Origin: Acidobacteriota bacterium
GTDB lineage: Bacteria; Acidobacteriota; Terriglobia; Acidiferrales; UBA7541
NCBI GenBank assembly: GCA_013289715.1
Contig: JABCZJ010000001.1
Span: forward strand, 343,982 to 407,981
Direction of reading: 5' to 3'
Length of the DNA stretch: 64,000 bases
Shown: one piece after another, positions 9,368 to 17,839 of the stretch
Layout of the letters: the number at the start of each line of letters is the position of its first letter
How positions within the stretch are numbered: the first letter of the stretch is position 1
Notes under the pieces: model-generated
Told to the model about the DNA's origin: nothing
What the model saw: only the letters and a program-made list of their open reading frames with translations
Database searches by the model: none
Made by a program: the position numbers and the translations under genes

Positions 9368-9420
9368 CTGACGAAGGACCTTGGCGCCGACGCTGCGAGT
9401 TCTTGGGAGATTTCCAATCG

Positions 9421-10443
9421 ATGGGTGTGGGGAAAAAGGTTGGGTTCGCGGTGGTGGGCCTGGGTACGATCGCGCAAGGATTTGTCCTGCCCAGCTTCGC
9501 GAAGTGCAAGAACGCAAAACTCGTGGCGGTGGTGAGTCGAGATAAGGATAAGGCCGCGCGGGTGGGACGCAAATTCAAATCCAACGCGCACTACAGCAGC
9601 GAAGAGTATGCGGCGTGCCTCGCGAATCCTCAAGTAGATGCCGTTTTCGTGGCGACACCGAACGGCTTGCATGAGTCGTTCACGGTGCAGGCCGCGCAGG
9701 CCGGTAAACACGTGCTGTGCGAGAAACCTCTGGCTGCCACCGCGGAACAGGCCGCGCGAATGGTGGAAGCTTGCCGGCGAAATCGCGTGCTTTTGATGAC
9801 CGCTTACCGGAAATATTTCGAGCCAAGCAGCCTTTTTTTGAAACAATTAATTCAGAGTGGCGAGCTGGGCCGGATTGACCTGATCCACACGGCGTTCAGT
9901 GAATTGTATTCGCCGGGCAAGTCGTTGGCGTGGCTGGTGGATTCGAATCTGGCGGGCGGCGGGCCGCTGATGGACTTGGGCGTGTATTGTGTGAACACTT
10001 CGCGCTGGCTAGTGGATGAAGATCCGGTGGAAGTGAGCGCGCAGAGCTGGGCGCGCGACACGGTCACGTTCTGGGACGTGGAGGAAGGGATTTCGTTCCG
10101 GTTGCAGTTCCCGAGCGGGCTGGTGGCGCAGGGGAGTGCGTCGTACGCCGCGGTTTTATCATCCTTTATATATGTGCAGGGGACGAAGGGCTGGGCGTCG
10201 CTGACTCCTGCATTTCCTTTTGACGAGGTGCGGCGGCTTACGGGAAAGATCGGCAAGCGCCCGATTGACCGGACGTTCCCGATCATGGACGAGTTCGGAC
10301 TGGAGATAAAGGAGTTCGCTTCCGCGATTCAGAACCGGCGGCCGGTGGAAAGCGACGGCGTGCAGGGGCACCGGGATATGGTAATTCTTGAGTCAATTTA
10401 TAACTCGGTGAGAAAACAGCGGCCGGTTGTCATAAACTACTGA
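9421..10443 (+). CDS. Gfo/Idh/MocA-family NAD(P)-dependent dehydrogenase
   Basis: 340 residues from ATG 9421. The open frame extends upstream through the palindromic repeat, so the later ATG with GGGAG nearby is preferred. The N-terminal Rossmann motif is VGLGTIAQG (12-20), followed by the EKPLA motif (101-105) with the conserved Lys, and the second domain has GGGPLMDLGVYCVN (around 180-192), typical of the catalytic Asp/His region. The family oxidises or reduces hydroxyls on sugars and cyclitols, including inositol dehydrogenases (IolG). With an aminotransferase just upstream and a LacI regulator just downstream, it may make or consume a keto-cyclitol. It is not close enough to canonical IolG for me to assign that name. 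Confidence 0.85.
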   Translation: MGVGKKVGFAVVGLGTIAQGFVLPSFAKCKNAKLVAVVSRDKDKAARVGRKFKSNAHYSSEEYAACLANPQVDAVFVATPNGLHESFTVQAAQAGKHVLCEKPLAATAEQAARMVEACRRNRVLLMTAYRKYFEPSSLFLKQLIQSGELGRIDLIHTAFSELYSPGKSLAWLVDSNLAGGGPLMDLGVYCVNTSRWLVDEDPVEVSAQSWARDTVTFWDVEEGISFRLQFPSGLVAQGSASYAAVLSSFIYVQGTKGWASLTPAFPFDEVRRLTGKIGKRPIDRTFPIMDEFGLEIKEFASAIQNRRPVESDGVQGHRDMVILESIYNSVRKQRPVVINY

Positions 10444-10458
10444 AGGCCCGGCAGCGCG

Positions 10459-10497
10459 CAGTGGCGCTTTGCAGACAAAGCAGCGCGGGCTTTTTTG
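10459..10497 (+). terminator. Probable rho-independent terminator
   Basis: GCGCTTTG-CAGA-CAAAGC with extended GC pairing to GCGC, then GGGCTTTTTTG, starting 16 bases after the dehydrogenase stop. It separates the catabolic genes from the LacI gene. Confidence 0.5.
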
Positions 10498-10516
10498 TGA
10501 TACAAGGCTGATACGA

Positions 10517-11632
10517 ATGAGTGCCGTGAAAAAAGTGGGGCGTAAGAAATCGGGCAAGACGGCTAGCATTTACGACGTCGCGAAATTGTCGCGCGTCTCC
10601 GTGTTTACGGTTTCCGCCGTGGTGAATCACAAGAGCCACGTGGGCGAGAAGCTGCGGAAGCGAGTGGAAGCGGCGATTCGCAAGCTGAATTATCGGCCCA
10701 ACTTGATTGCGCGGAGCCTGGCGAATCAGCGCACGCATACCATCGGAATGATTGTTCCGGATATCGCCAACCCTTTTTTTCCGATGGTGGTGCGCGGCGC
10801 CGAGGATGCCGCGCAGCGTCACGGATACAATCTGCTGCTGTGCAACAGTGACGACACGCTTGCGAAGGAAGAGAAATCGGTAGAGCTGCTGCTTTCGAAG
10901 CGCGTGGATGGAATTTTGCTGACGAAGGCCGCGGAGGATTTTCGGCCGTCGCTGCGGCAGATGATCAAAGAAGTTAACATTCCTTTTGTGCTGGTGATGC
11001 GCACGTATCCGAAGCTTACCAAGGATGCAGTGATTACCGACGATTACCAGGGTGCGTACGACGCGGTATGCCATTTGGCGCGTTCCGGAAGGCGGCGGAT
11101 CGGATTGATCGGCGGCCCGCGCAAGGTGAGCAACGCGCAAGCGCGCTGGGAGGGATTTCGCGACGCATTGAAAGCGGAAGGCCTGCCCTACGAACCGGAA
11201 TTGGACATCGAAGGCGATTACCGGATTGAGTCCGGATTTCGCGCGGGGCACGCGTTGCTCTCGCACCGGCCCGACGGCATTTATGTGGCGAACCACTTGA
11301 TGACCGTGGGATTGCTGAAGGCGGCGGAAGAAATGGGCTTACGTTGCCCCGAAGATTTCGGCCTCGTGAGTTTTGACGACTATCCTTGGCTGGGAGTTTT
11401 TCGGCCGCGATTGACGACCGTGGAATTGCCCAAGCACCAGTTGGGGATTGAGGCCGCGGAGTTGCTGATCCGGCGCATTGCGGGAGATCGCAGCAAGGCC
11501 GTGGTGAAGAAGCTGCAGCCGGAATTGCGCATTCGCGAATCGTGCGGGTTTGCGCTGCATGTGTCGCGAGGGCAATCGCTAGAGCAAGAACCAGGCAACG
11601 CGAAGAGCGCTTTGGTTCGAGACTTGCGGTAG
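10517..11632 (+). CDS. LacI-family transcriptional regulator
   Basis: 371 residues from ATG 10517. The N-terminal helix-turn-helix is clear (SIYDVAKLSRVSVFTVSAVVN, then NYRPNLIARSLANQRT as hinge). It is followed by a periplasmic-binding-protein-like effector domain (IGMIVPDIANPFFPMVV, VDGILLTKA, VSFDDYPWLGVFRPRLTTV). LacI regulators repress or activate sugar-use genes and release DNA on binding a pathway sugar. Operator-like palindromes at 3433, 15190 and 16234, and weaker ones at 13084 and 159, make it the natural regulator of the TonB receptor, permease and iol genes. It is convergent with the permease gene (24-base gap). Confidence 0.92.
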   Translation: MSAVKKVGRKKSGKTASIYDVAKLSRVSVFTVSAVVNHKSHVGEKLRKRVEAAIRKLNYRPNLIARSLANQRTHTIGMIVPDIANPFFPMVVRGAEDAAQRHGYNLLLCNSDDTLAKEEKSVELLLSKRVDGILLTKAAEDFRPSLRQMIKEVNIPFVLVMRTYPKLTKDAVITDDYQGAYDAVCHLARSGRRRIGLIGGPRKVSNAQARWEGFRDALKAEGLPYEPELDIEGDYRIESGFRAGHALLSHRPDGIYVANHLMTVGLLKAAEEMGLRCPEDFGLVSFDDYPWLGVFRPRLTTVELPKHQLGIEAAELLIRRIAGDRSKAVVKKLQPELRIRESCGFALHVSRGQSLEQEPGNAKSALVRDLR

Positions 11633-11655
11633 CACGCTTTTGCGTGTGCCGCCGT

Positions 11656-13038
11656 TTACGTTTCGCTAAAGTCTATTAATTTTGGCCTGCGTGTGAATCC
11701 CCGTGTTTTGTAACCGCCGTAGAGAATTCCTACCGCCAGCCACGCCAGGCCGGCATATTTCGTCCAGGTTTGCAGGCTGAGCAGCAGAAGCAAGCAGAAA
11801 ACGAAGCCGAAGCCGGGCACGAAGGCGTCTACAAAGAAATTGCGGTGCCCGAGCGCTTCGCGCGAAAACCAGAAATGGCGGAAGGCCGCGAGATTCACGC
11901 CCATGAAGGCGAGTAGCGCGCCGAAAGTGACGATTTCGGCGGCGTGCTCCCACGGAATGGTGATCACGCCGATATAGGCGAGGACACCGACGATCCAGAC
12001 GTTGTAAGCGGGATTGCTTTTCTTCGGGCTGAGATAGCCGAATATTTTTTTCGGCAGAACATCGTCGCGACCCATGCTGTAGAGCAGGCGCGACGCGCCG
12101 ACGTGCCCGGCAAGTCCGCAGGCGATGCTGGAAACGAGCAGCATCACGCCGTACGCGGCAAAGAGCGCGGGGCCGCTCGCCATGCGCGCGACGTCCATGA
12201 ATGCGGTTTCCGGATTTTGCAGGGTGGTGTAGTCCGGCCAGACGCGCTGGGCGAGATAAACTTGCAGACCGCTGAAAAGTCCGGTGAAGATAACGACGAG
12301 GACGGAGGCGAGCAGGACGTTGCGTTTGGGATTGTGAACTTCTTCGGCGAGGATGGAGACGCCGTCGAAGCCGATGAACACGAGCGCGGCGAGCGAAGTG
12401 CCAGCGGCGACGGCGCGCAGATTGAATGTGGCCGGATTGTAAATCGGGTGCAGGGAAAACAGCCCGGTGAAGTGCTGGTGCAACACGATGAAGCGGAAGG
12501 ATTCGACCAGGAACACGGTGGTGACCAGCAGCATGAAGCCGAGCAGGACTTCGTTCGTGCGCGCGGTGAATTTAATTCCCTGCACCGTGAGGATGGTGAT
12601 GAAGCCGACGGTGACGGCGGCCAAAATTGCGAAGGGTACGCGCGGCGTCATGCGTTGAATGGCGAGCACGGCATAAAGAGCGTTCTGGATGGGCTGAAAG
12701 AGATATTCCAGAAACATAGCCCAGCCGACTACAAATCCGAAGTGCGGGTTCAGTTCCCTGCTTATGTAAGTGTAAACGGAACCCGCTGAGGGATAGACAC
12801 TGGCCATGCGGCCGAAGCTGACGGCGGTGACGGACATCGCGACCATCGCGAGCAGAAGAGTCGCTACCGTGTGGCCGTGAGACAGAACCTGGCCTTCACC
12901 GAAGAGCGGGACGGCGGCGATGGGCGAAGTAAGAATGATGCCGTAATAGATCAGGTCCCAGAGGCTTAGCGCGCGCTTGAGATGGGGTTTCCTGGGTGTT
13001 GCTGCCTGCGCTGAGCCTGTGGCTACGGATGTTTCCAC
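11656..13038 (-). CDS. APC-family amino acid/polyamine permease
   Basis: 460 residues with about 12 hydrophobic helices. The opening RALSLWDLIYYGIILTSPIA and the segment YPSAGSVYTYISRELNP are typical of the amino acid-polyamine-organocation superfamily of inner-membrane symporters or antiporters. Inositol loci normally use sugar porters (IolT) or ABC systems, so an APC permease here is unusual and fits a substrate with an amino group. A weak operator match is found 46-59 bases before the start codon. It is encoded on the same strand as iolD and iolB, 90 bases downstream of iolD. Confidence 0.85.
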   Translation of the reverse strand: METSVATGSAQAATPRKPHLKRALSLWDLIYYGIILTSPIAAVPLFGEGQVLSHGHTVATLLLAMVAMSVTAVSFGRMASVYPSAGSVYTYISRELNPHFGFVVGWAMFLEYLFQPIQNALYAVLAIQRMTPRVPFAILAAVTVGFITILTVQGIKFTARTNEVLLGFMLLVTTVFLVESFRFIVLHQHFTGLFSLHPIYNPATFNLRAVAAGTSLAALVFIGFDGVSILAEEVHNPKRNVLLASVLVVIFTGLFSGLQVYLAQRVWPDYTTLQNPETAFMDVARMASGPALFAAYGVMLLVSSIACGLAGHVGASRLLYSMGRDDVLPKKIFGYLSPKKSNPAYNVWIVGVLAYIGVITIPWEHAAEIVTFGALLAFMGVNLAAFRHFWFSREALGHRNFFVDAFVPGFGFVFCLLLLLSLQTWTKYAGLAWLAVGILYGGYKTRGFTRRPKLIDFSET

Positions 13039-13083
13039 CCTTACCTCGCTGTGCCCCGAATTTCAAAGGAAACTTCTGCAACG

Positions 13084-13097
13084 GCTAAGCGAATACG
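13084..13097. promoter_or_regulatory. Weak LacI-type operator match before the APC permease
   Basis: GCTAAGCGAATACG agrees with TCTAAGCGATTATA (15190) in 10 of 14 positions, including the run CTAAGCGA. It lies in the 90-base gap between iolD and the permease gene. Confidence 0.3.
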
Positions 13098-13128
13098 AAT
13101 GCGGTGAAACTTTTCGCCAAGCGAGAGG

Positions 13129-14982
13129 CTAAAAGAAAAAGCGCTCTTTCTTGCATATTTCCTCATAGCTGCGGCGCGCAGCTTTCACGGCGTCGCGCTC
13201 GGAAACTTCGGCGATGGGCACATCCCACCAGGATTCGTAGCCGGGAACTCTTTGGTCGTAGGAAGTTTCGATGACGATTACCGACGTGCGGCGCTGCTCG
13301 CGGGCAGCGGCCAAGGCGGCTTGCAGCTCGTCCGCGGTCTTCGCGCGAGCGATCCATGCGCCCAGGCTCGCGGCATTGGCCGCGAAATCCACGGGCAGCA
13401 CGTCGCCATCATATTTGTCGCCGCGACGATAACGATAGTTCGTTCCCATGCCTTCGTTGCCGCAGGCACGGCTGAGGCCGCCGATGCTGGAGAAGCCGTG
13501 ATTATCGAGGAGAACGATATTGATTTTGAAGCCTTCCTGAAGTGAGGTGACGATTTCCTGTGCCATCATCAGGTAGGAGCCGTCGCCGACGAGAACATAC
13601 ACTTCGCGCGCGGGATCGGCCATTTTCGCGCCGAGCCCGCCGGCAATTTCGTAGCCCATGCAGGAAAAACCGTATTCCATGTGATACCCGCCGGGTTGGC
13701 GCGTGCGCCAGAGCTTGTGTAGGTCTCCGGGCAGGCTGCCGGCCGCGCAGATGACGATATCCGACGGCTTCGTGAAATTATTTATGATGCCGATGACTTC
13801 GCCCTGCGTGATCGGCGGGGATTGGTGAATTCCGTAGATGCGGTCCACTTCATTTTCCCAGCGGGTCCGGAAATCGTTGATTTGGGCGCGATAGCTTTCT
13901 GCAACGGAGAAGTTGTCGAGAATTTGCTGCAATTCTGTGATGGTCAGGCGCGCGTCGCCGGTGAGCGGCAGGGCAGCGTGTTTGTAGGCGTCGAATTCCG
14001 TCACATTAATATTGATGAAGCGCACAGCAGGATTCTGGAACGCGGTTTTTGACGCACTGGTGAAATCGCTATAGCGCGTACCGATGCCCAGGATCAGGTC
14101 GGCTTCGCGCGCGATGATATTCGCGCCCGGCGTGCCGGTGACTCCCACGGCGCCGAGCTGTTGCGGATGGTCGAAGGCCAGCGAACCTTTGCCTGCTTGC
14201 GTTTCGCAGACTGGGATGCCCGTCGATTGCGCGAACTGCGCGAGAGCTTCGGAGGCTTGCGAATAGACGACTCCTCCACCGGCCACGATCAGCGGATTCT
14301 TCGCGGCACGAATCCATTCTGCGGCACGCTGCAGGAGTCCCTGGTCGCAGCGATTGCGAGGAATCAGCCATACTTTCTTGGCGAAAAACTTTTCCGGGTA
14401 ATCGAACGCTTCCGCCTGGACATCCTGGGGGAAGGCGATCGTGACGGCTCCGGTTTCCGCGGGAGAAGTGAGGACGCGCATGGCTTCGGGAAGCGAGGTC
14501 AGTAATTGCTCGGGACGCTGGATACGATCCCAGTAGCGCGAGACGGGCCTGAAGCAATCGTTGACGGAAATATCCTGGGTGGACGGCGATTCGAGCTGCT
14601 GCAACACAGGAGCGACGTTACGACGCGCAAAAATATCGCCGGGGAGCAACAATACGGGCAAACGGTTTACGGTGGCGGTCGCCGCACCGGTGATCATGTT
14701 GGTTGCGCCTGGTCCGATGGATGAAGTGCAGACCAGCGCGCGCATGCGGAAACTTGTTTTGGCGAAAGCCGTGGCGGCGTGGACCATGGCTTGTTCGTTG
14801 CGGAACAGGTAGTAGCGCAAACCAGGATCCTGCTCGAGCGCTTGGCCGAGGCCAGCGACGTTGCCGTGGCCGAATATCCCCAGGCAGCCTGCAAAGAAAC
14901 GGAATTGCTTGCCGTCGCGCTCGGTGTACTGGTTCTTGAGGAACGCGATGGTAGCTTGCGCCGCGGTGAGACGAACCGTCAT
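13129..14982 (-). CDS. iolD: 3D-(3,5/4)-trihydroxycyclohexane-1,2-dione acylhydrolase (thiamine diphosphate enzyme)
   Basis: 617 residues, close to the 637 of Bacillus IolD. IolD opens the cyclitol ring: it hydrolyses the dione formed by IolE to 5-deoxy-glucuronate. Features are the pyrimidine-binding domain with the activating Glu in FRNEQAMVHAATAFAK (about 55-70), SSIGPGATNMITGAA, a middle FAD-fold domain (GGGVVYSQ), and the TPP motif from GDGSYLMMAQ to VLLDN (about 466-490). SIGGLSRACGNEGMGTNYRYR is a typical IolD segment. ATG at 14980-14982 has AAGGGG upstream. A perfect TATAAT (minus strand) at 15198-15203, overlapped by a LacI-type palindrome, suggests its own promoter and about 200 bases of leader. 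Confidence 0.93.
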   Translation of the reverse strand: MTVRLTAAQATIAFLKNQYTERDGKQFRFFAGCLGIFGHGNVAGLGQALEQDPGLRYYLFRNEQAMVHAATAFAKTSFRMRALVCTSSIGPGATNMITGAATATVNRLPVLLLPGDIFARRNVAPVLQQLESPSTQDISVNDCFRPVSRYWDRIQRPEQLLTSLPEAMRVLTSPAETGAVTIAFPQDVQAEAFDYPEKFFAKKVWLIPRNRCDQGLLQRAAEWIRAAKNPLIVAGGGVVYSQASEALAQFAQSTGIPVCETQAGKGSLAFDHPQQLGAVGVTGTPGANIIAREADLILGIGTRYSDFTSASKTAFQNPAVRFININVTEFDAYKHAALPLTGDARLTITELQQILDNFSVAESYRAQINDFRTRWENEVDRIYGIHQSPPITQGEVIGIINNFTKPSDIVICAAGSLPGDLHKLWRTRQPGGYHMEYGFSCMGYEIAGGLGAKMADPAREVYVLVGDGSYLMMAQEIVTSLQEGFKINIVLLDNHGFSSIGGLSRACGNEGMGTNYRYRRGDKYDGDVLPVDFAANAASLGAWIARAKTADELQAALAAAREQRRTSVIVIETSYDQRVPGYESWWDVPIAEVSERDAVKAARRSYEEICKKERFFF

Positions 14983-15329
14983 CAGGCGATGCCCCTTCGG
15001 AGTGATGTCGCGCCCCAGACTTGCTTACGGCACGATTCTCGCGCTTGCGGGAAAGAAAGGAAAGGCTGGGGCGCGGAGATTTCGTGGAGTACACCCGGGA
15101 GCGGACCGCGCGGCGGCTCGGCAGCCGTAGACAAAAGACAAATGGACGATCGATTCGCGGCGCATAAGGAGCGAATCCTGCGACTGAATTCTAAGCGATT
15201 ATATTGCGCGGCAGGTGGCGAAAGCCGGCAAAGACAATCGCCCGCCCGCGGAATCTCTGTCGCTTGCTGGGTGGGTTTGCCATCGCTCCGGCCGCAGGAC
15301 GTCCGCATGGGTTTCCTTTTCCGGCGCGA
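14983..15329 (-). other. 347-base gap between iolB and iolD holding a candidate promoter
   Basis: I find no gene or iolE/iolC remnant here. It holds the TATAAT box and palindrome at 15190-15203 on the minus strand. No good -35 box is visible 16-18 bases upstream (GGCTTT is the nearest), so transcription may need an activator or run through from iolB. Confidence 0.4.
15190..15203. promoter_or_regulatory. LacI-type operator overlapping the iolD -10 box
   Basis: TCTAAGCGATTATA, with the LacI-family core AANCGNTT. Its last six bases are the complement of a perfect TATAAT (15203 to 15198 on the minus strand). A repressor bound here would cover the promoter of iolD. Confidence 0.45.
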
Positions 15330-16205
15330 CTATTCCCTCACGAGAGGCAAGCGAGGGTCGGTGTCCTTCCAAGTGGAACGGATCCAGACATGTTGGGGAT
15401 CCTCGGTGACGGCCAAAGCGCGAGCGGAGCCAGCAAGAAAATTCAGATAGTACACGTCGTAGCCCGGCCCGGCGACCACCGGATGAAAGCCACTGTGCAC
15501 CAGCACGGTATCGCCATCTTTCACTTTTAGCGTCTGATCGGCGCCGTGTTTGCCGGAATAGAGGTGCTGCATGGCGAATCCATCCGGTTCGCGAAGGCGA
15601 TAGTAATAGATCTCATCCAAATCCACTTCGGCAGGCGGATTGTGCACATCGTGCTTGTGCGGAGGATAGCTCGACCAATTTCCGCCAGGCGTATAAACTT
15701 CAATTACCATGAGCTTATCCGCTGGAAAAGCGGGAGTGATGATGTCCACAATTTGGCGCGACGCGTTTCCGCCGCCACGCAGCCCGCTCACGACGTCGCT
15801 CGGCGCAATTAATTTAGGCTGCAGGCGGGCTTCGGACGGTGCGCGGCATTCCGCGATTTCACACGTTGTCTGCGCCGTGAAAACTGCCTGATTTCCGCTG
15901 GGCAGATACAGCGCGTACGGCAAACCGTCGAAAACATTTTTGCGCTTTCCGATTCGCGTGGCGCCCTGGCCCCAATCCACCTGGCAATTTCCGCCTAGTA
16001 AGACAAACGCTGCTTCCTCGTGCTCGGTGCGCGCGCGATAGACGTCACCCGGCTGCAAACGGCGGACAAACAGACTCATCCATTCCCATCCGGCTTGCTG
16101 GCGAGGCAAGGACAGGAGCTCACCCGCGGCTTGCTCCGGCAAGCTTTCGGAATGCAAGAGAAAGCTAGTCTCGCTCAAGTTTTCGCCTCCGCTGCGCGCA
16201 GCCAC
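15330..16205 (-). CDS. iolB: 5-deoxy-glucuronate isomerase
   Basis: 291 residues, slightly longer than Bacillus IolB (271). It is a double-cupin metalloenzyme that converts 5-deoxy-glucuronate, the IolD product, to 5-dehydro-2-deoxy-gluconate. The metal site segment is YPPHKHD followed by [11 protein letters not shown] (about 180-200), and [19 protein letters not shown] near the C-terminus is diagnostic of IolB. It lies on the same strand as iolD, upstream of it, and is divergent from iolA across a 122-base control region with an operator-like palindrome. The N-terminal extension may mean the real start is a later codon; the ATG at 16205 is kept because no better ribosome site is evident. Confidence 0.92.
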   Translation of the reverse strand: MAARSGGENLSETSFLLHSESLPEQAAGELLSLPRQQAGWEWMSLFVRRLQPGDVYRARTEHEEAAFVLLGGNCQVDWGQGATRIGKRKNVFDGLPYALYLPSGNQAVFTAQTTCEIAECRAPSEARLQPKLIAPSDVVSGLRGGGNASRQIVDIITPAFPADKLMVIEVYTPGGNWSSYPPHKHDVHNPPAEVDLDEIYYYRLREPDGFAMQHLYSGKHGADQTLKVKDGDTVLVHSGFHPVVAGPGYDVYYLNFLAGSARALAVTEDPQHVWIRSTWKDTDPRLPLVRE

Positions 16206-16233
16206 TCAAGATGCCCCTCGGGCATTGTATTTG

Positions 16234-16247
16234 TCTAACCGCTTTGA
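16234..16247. promoter_or_regulatory. LacI-type operator between iolB and iolA
   Basis: TCTAACCGCTTTGA in the divergent intergenic region; core AACCGCTT fits AANCGNTT. It shares its first seven bases with the reverse complement of the TonB promoter site (TCTAACCGGTTATT). One bound repressor could control both iolB and iolA. Confidence 0.5.
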
Positions 16248-16327
16248 GACTATGGCAAAGGAACGCCCGGATGTCAATTGTGAGCATGATTGGGCCGGGC
16301 GTCGAGCACGAGGGAGGGGCTTTTACC

Positions 16328-17803
16328 ATGGCCAACGTTCGCAGGCTGCAACAATACTACGGGGGAGAATGGAGTGGGAACAAGTCGGCGGAATACCGCG
16401 AGGTGATGAATCCGGCGACGGGAGAGGCTCTGGCGCGCGCGCCGGTCGCTTCGAAGGAAGACGTGAATGCTGCGGTCGCGGCCGCGGCAGCCGCTTACCC
16501 GGCGTGGCGACGCACCCCTCCCGAAGACCGCATCCAGTATTTGTTCAAGCTCAAGCAGTTGCTGGAAGATCACGTCGAGGAACTGGCGCAGATCTGCACG
16601 CAGGAAAACGGAAAGACAGTGGGAGAATCACGCGCCGAGTTACGGCGAGCCATTGAGAACGTGGAAGTCGCGTGCGGGATCCCGACTTTGATGCAGGGGT
16701 ACAACCTGGAGGACGTGGCTTCCGGTATTGACGAAATGATGATCCGGCAGCCGCTGGGCGTGACGGCGGCAATCACTCCGTTTAATTTTCCGGCGATGAT
16801 TCCCTTCTGGTTTCTGCCTTACGCGATTGCCTGCGGCAATACATTCATCCTGAAAGCTTCGGAGAAAGTTCCGCTGACGATGCAGCGCGCCTTCGAGTTG
16901 ATGGAAGCATTGAAATTGCCGCCAGGAGTGTTGAACCTGATTCACGGCGACAAGGTGGCGGTGGACGCGCTGCTGGAACATCCCGAAGTGCGGGCGATCA
17001 GTTTTGTAGGCTCGTCACCGGTGGCGAAATATATTTACGCGCAGGCGGCCAAATACGGAAAGAGAGTGCAGTGCCAGGGCGGCGCGAAAAATCACGTACT
17101 GATTCTGCCGGACGCGGACCTCGAGACCACCACGCGCATCGTGAGCGACAGCGCGTTCGGTTGCGCGGGGCAGCGCTGCCTAGCTGTTTCGGTTGCGGTG
17201 ACGGTGGGTGATGCGCGCAACGAGTTCACGCAGGAAATCGCGCAGGTCGCCAGTGCGATTCGAGTGGGCAACGGACTGGATAAAGATGTGCAGATGGGTC
17301 CGGTGATTACCGCGGACAGCAAAAAAAGGATTGAGGGGTTGATCGCGGCGGGTGTGAGCGATGGTGCCAAAGTGTTGCTCGATGGCCGCGCGGGAAACGC
17401 CGCGACGTCCGCTGGCAATTTCCTGAAGCCGACGCTGCTCGATGGCGTACCCGCTGCCAGCGCGCTTACGACGACCGAAATCTTCGGACCGGTGCTGAGC
17501 CTAGTCCATGCGAATACGTTGCAAGAAGGGATCGAGACGCTTTCGCGTAGCCCATTTGGAAATATGGCTTCGATTTTTACGAGCAGCGGCGCGGCGGCTA
17601 GGAAATTCCGCTACGAGGTGCCGGCCGGCAACATCGGAATTAACATTGGAGTGGCCGCGCCGATGGCTTATTTTCCGTTCAGCGGCTGGCGCGATAGTTT
17701 TCTGGGCGTGCTGCACGGGCAGGGACGCGATGCCGTCGAATTCTACACAGATAAGAAAGTTGTGGTGGAGCGCTGGCCGAAGGAATGGTCGCGAAAGTTT
17801 TGA
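16328..17803 (+). CDS. iolA: CoA-acylating methylmalonate-semialdehyde dehydrogenase
   Basis: 491 residues from ATG 16328, preceded by GGGAGGGG; the longer open frame from 16211 lacks a ribosome site. The enzyme converts malonate or methylmalonate semialdehyde plus CoA and NAD to acetyl- or propionyl-CoA, the last step of inositol breakdown and also of valine breakdown (mmsA). Visible signatures: [41 protein letters not shown] in place of the usual ALDH Glu region (typical of MMSDH), and [10 protein letters not shown] with the catalytic Cys at 284. The C-terminal [19 protein letters not shown] is also MMSDH-specific. Divergent from iolB. Confidence 0.93.
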   Translation: MANVRRLQQYYGGEWSGNKSAEYREVMNPATGEALARAPVASKEDVNAAVAAAAAAYPAWRRTPPEDRIQYLFKLKQLLEDHVEELAQICTQENGKTVGESRAELRRAIENVEVACGIPTLMQGYNLEDVASGIDEMMIRQPLGVTAAITPFNFPAMIPFWFLPYAIACGNTFILKASEKVPLTMQRAFELMEALKLPPGVLNLIHGDKVAVDALLEHPEVRAISFVGSSPVAKYIYAQAAKYGKRVQCQGGAKNHVLILPDADLETTTRIVSDSAFGCAGQRCLAVSVAVTVGDARNEFTQEIAQVASAIRVGNGLDKDVQMGPVITADSKKRIEGLIAAGVSDGAKVLLDGRAGNAATSAGNFLKPTLLDGVPAASALTTTEIFGPVLSLVHANTLQEGIETLSRSPFGNMASIFTSSGAAARKFRYEVPAGNIGINIGVAAPMAYFPFSGWRDSFLGVLHGQGRDAVEFYTDKKVVVERWPKEWSRKF

Positions 17804-17839
17804 GCCCGCCGAAGCGACTGCAGCGCTCAAGCGTTCGAT

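Noticed and set aside
11944..12789. 281-residue frame antisense to the APC permease
   Set aside because: Shadow of a clear membrane protein; Glu/Gly/Asp-rich sequence without features.
16328..17803. Betaine aldehyde dehydrogenase role for the aldehyde dehydrogenase here
   Set aside because: The QGGAKNH and GQRCLA motifs mark it as CoA-acylating methylmalonate-semialdehyde dehydrogenase, and it sits next to iolB.
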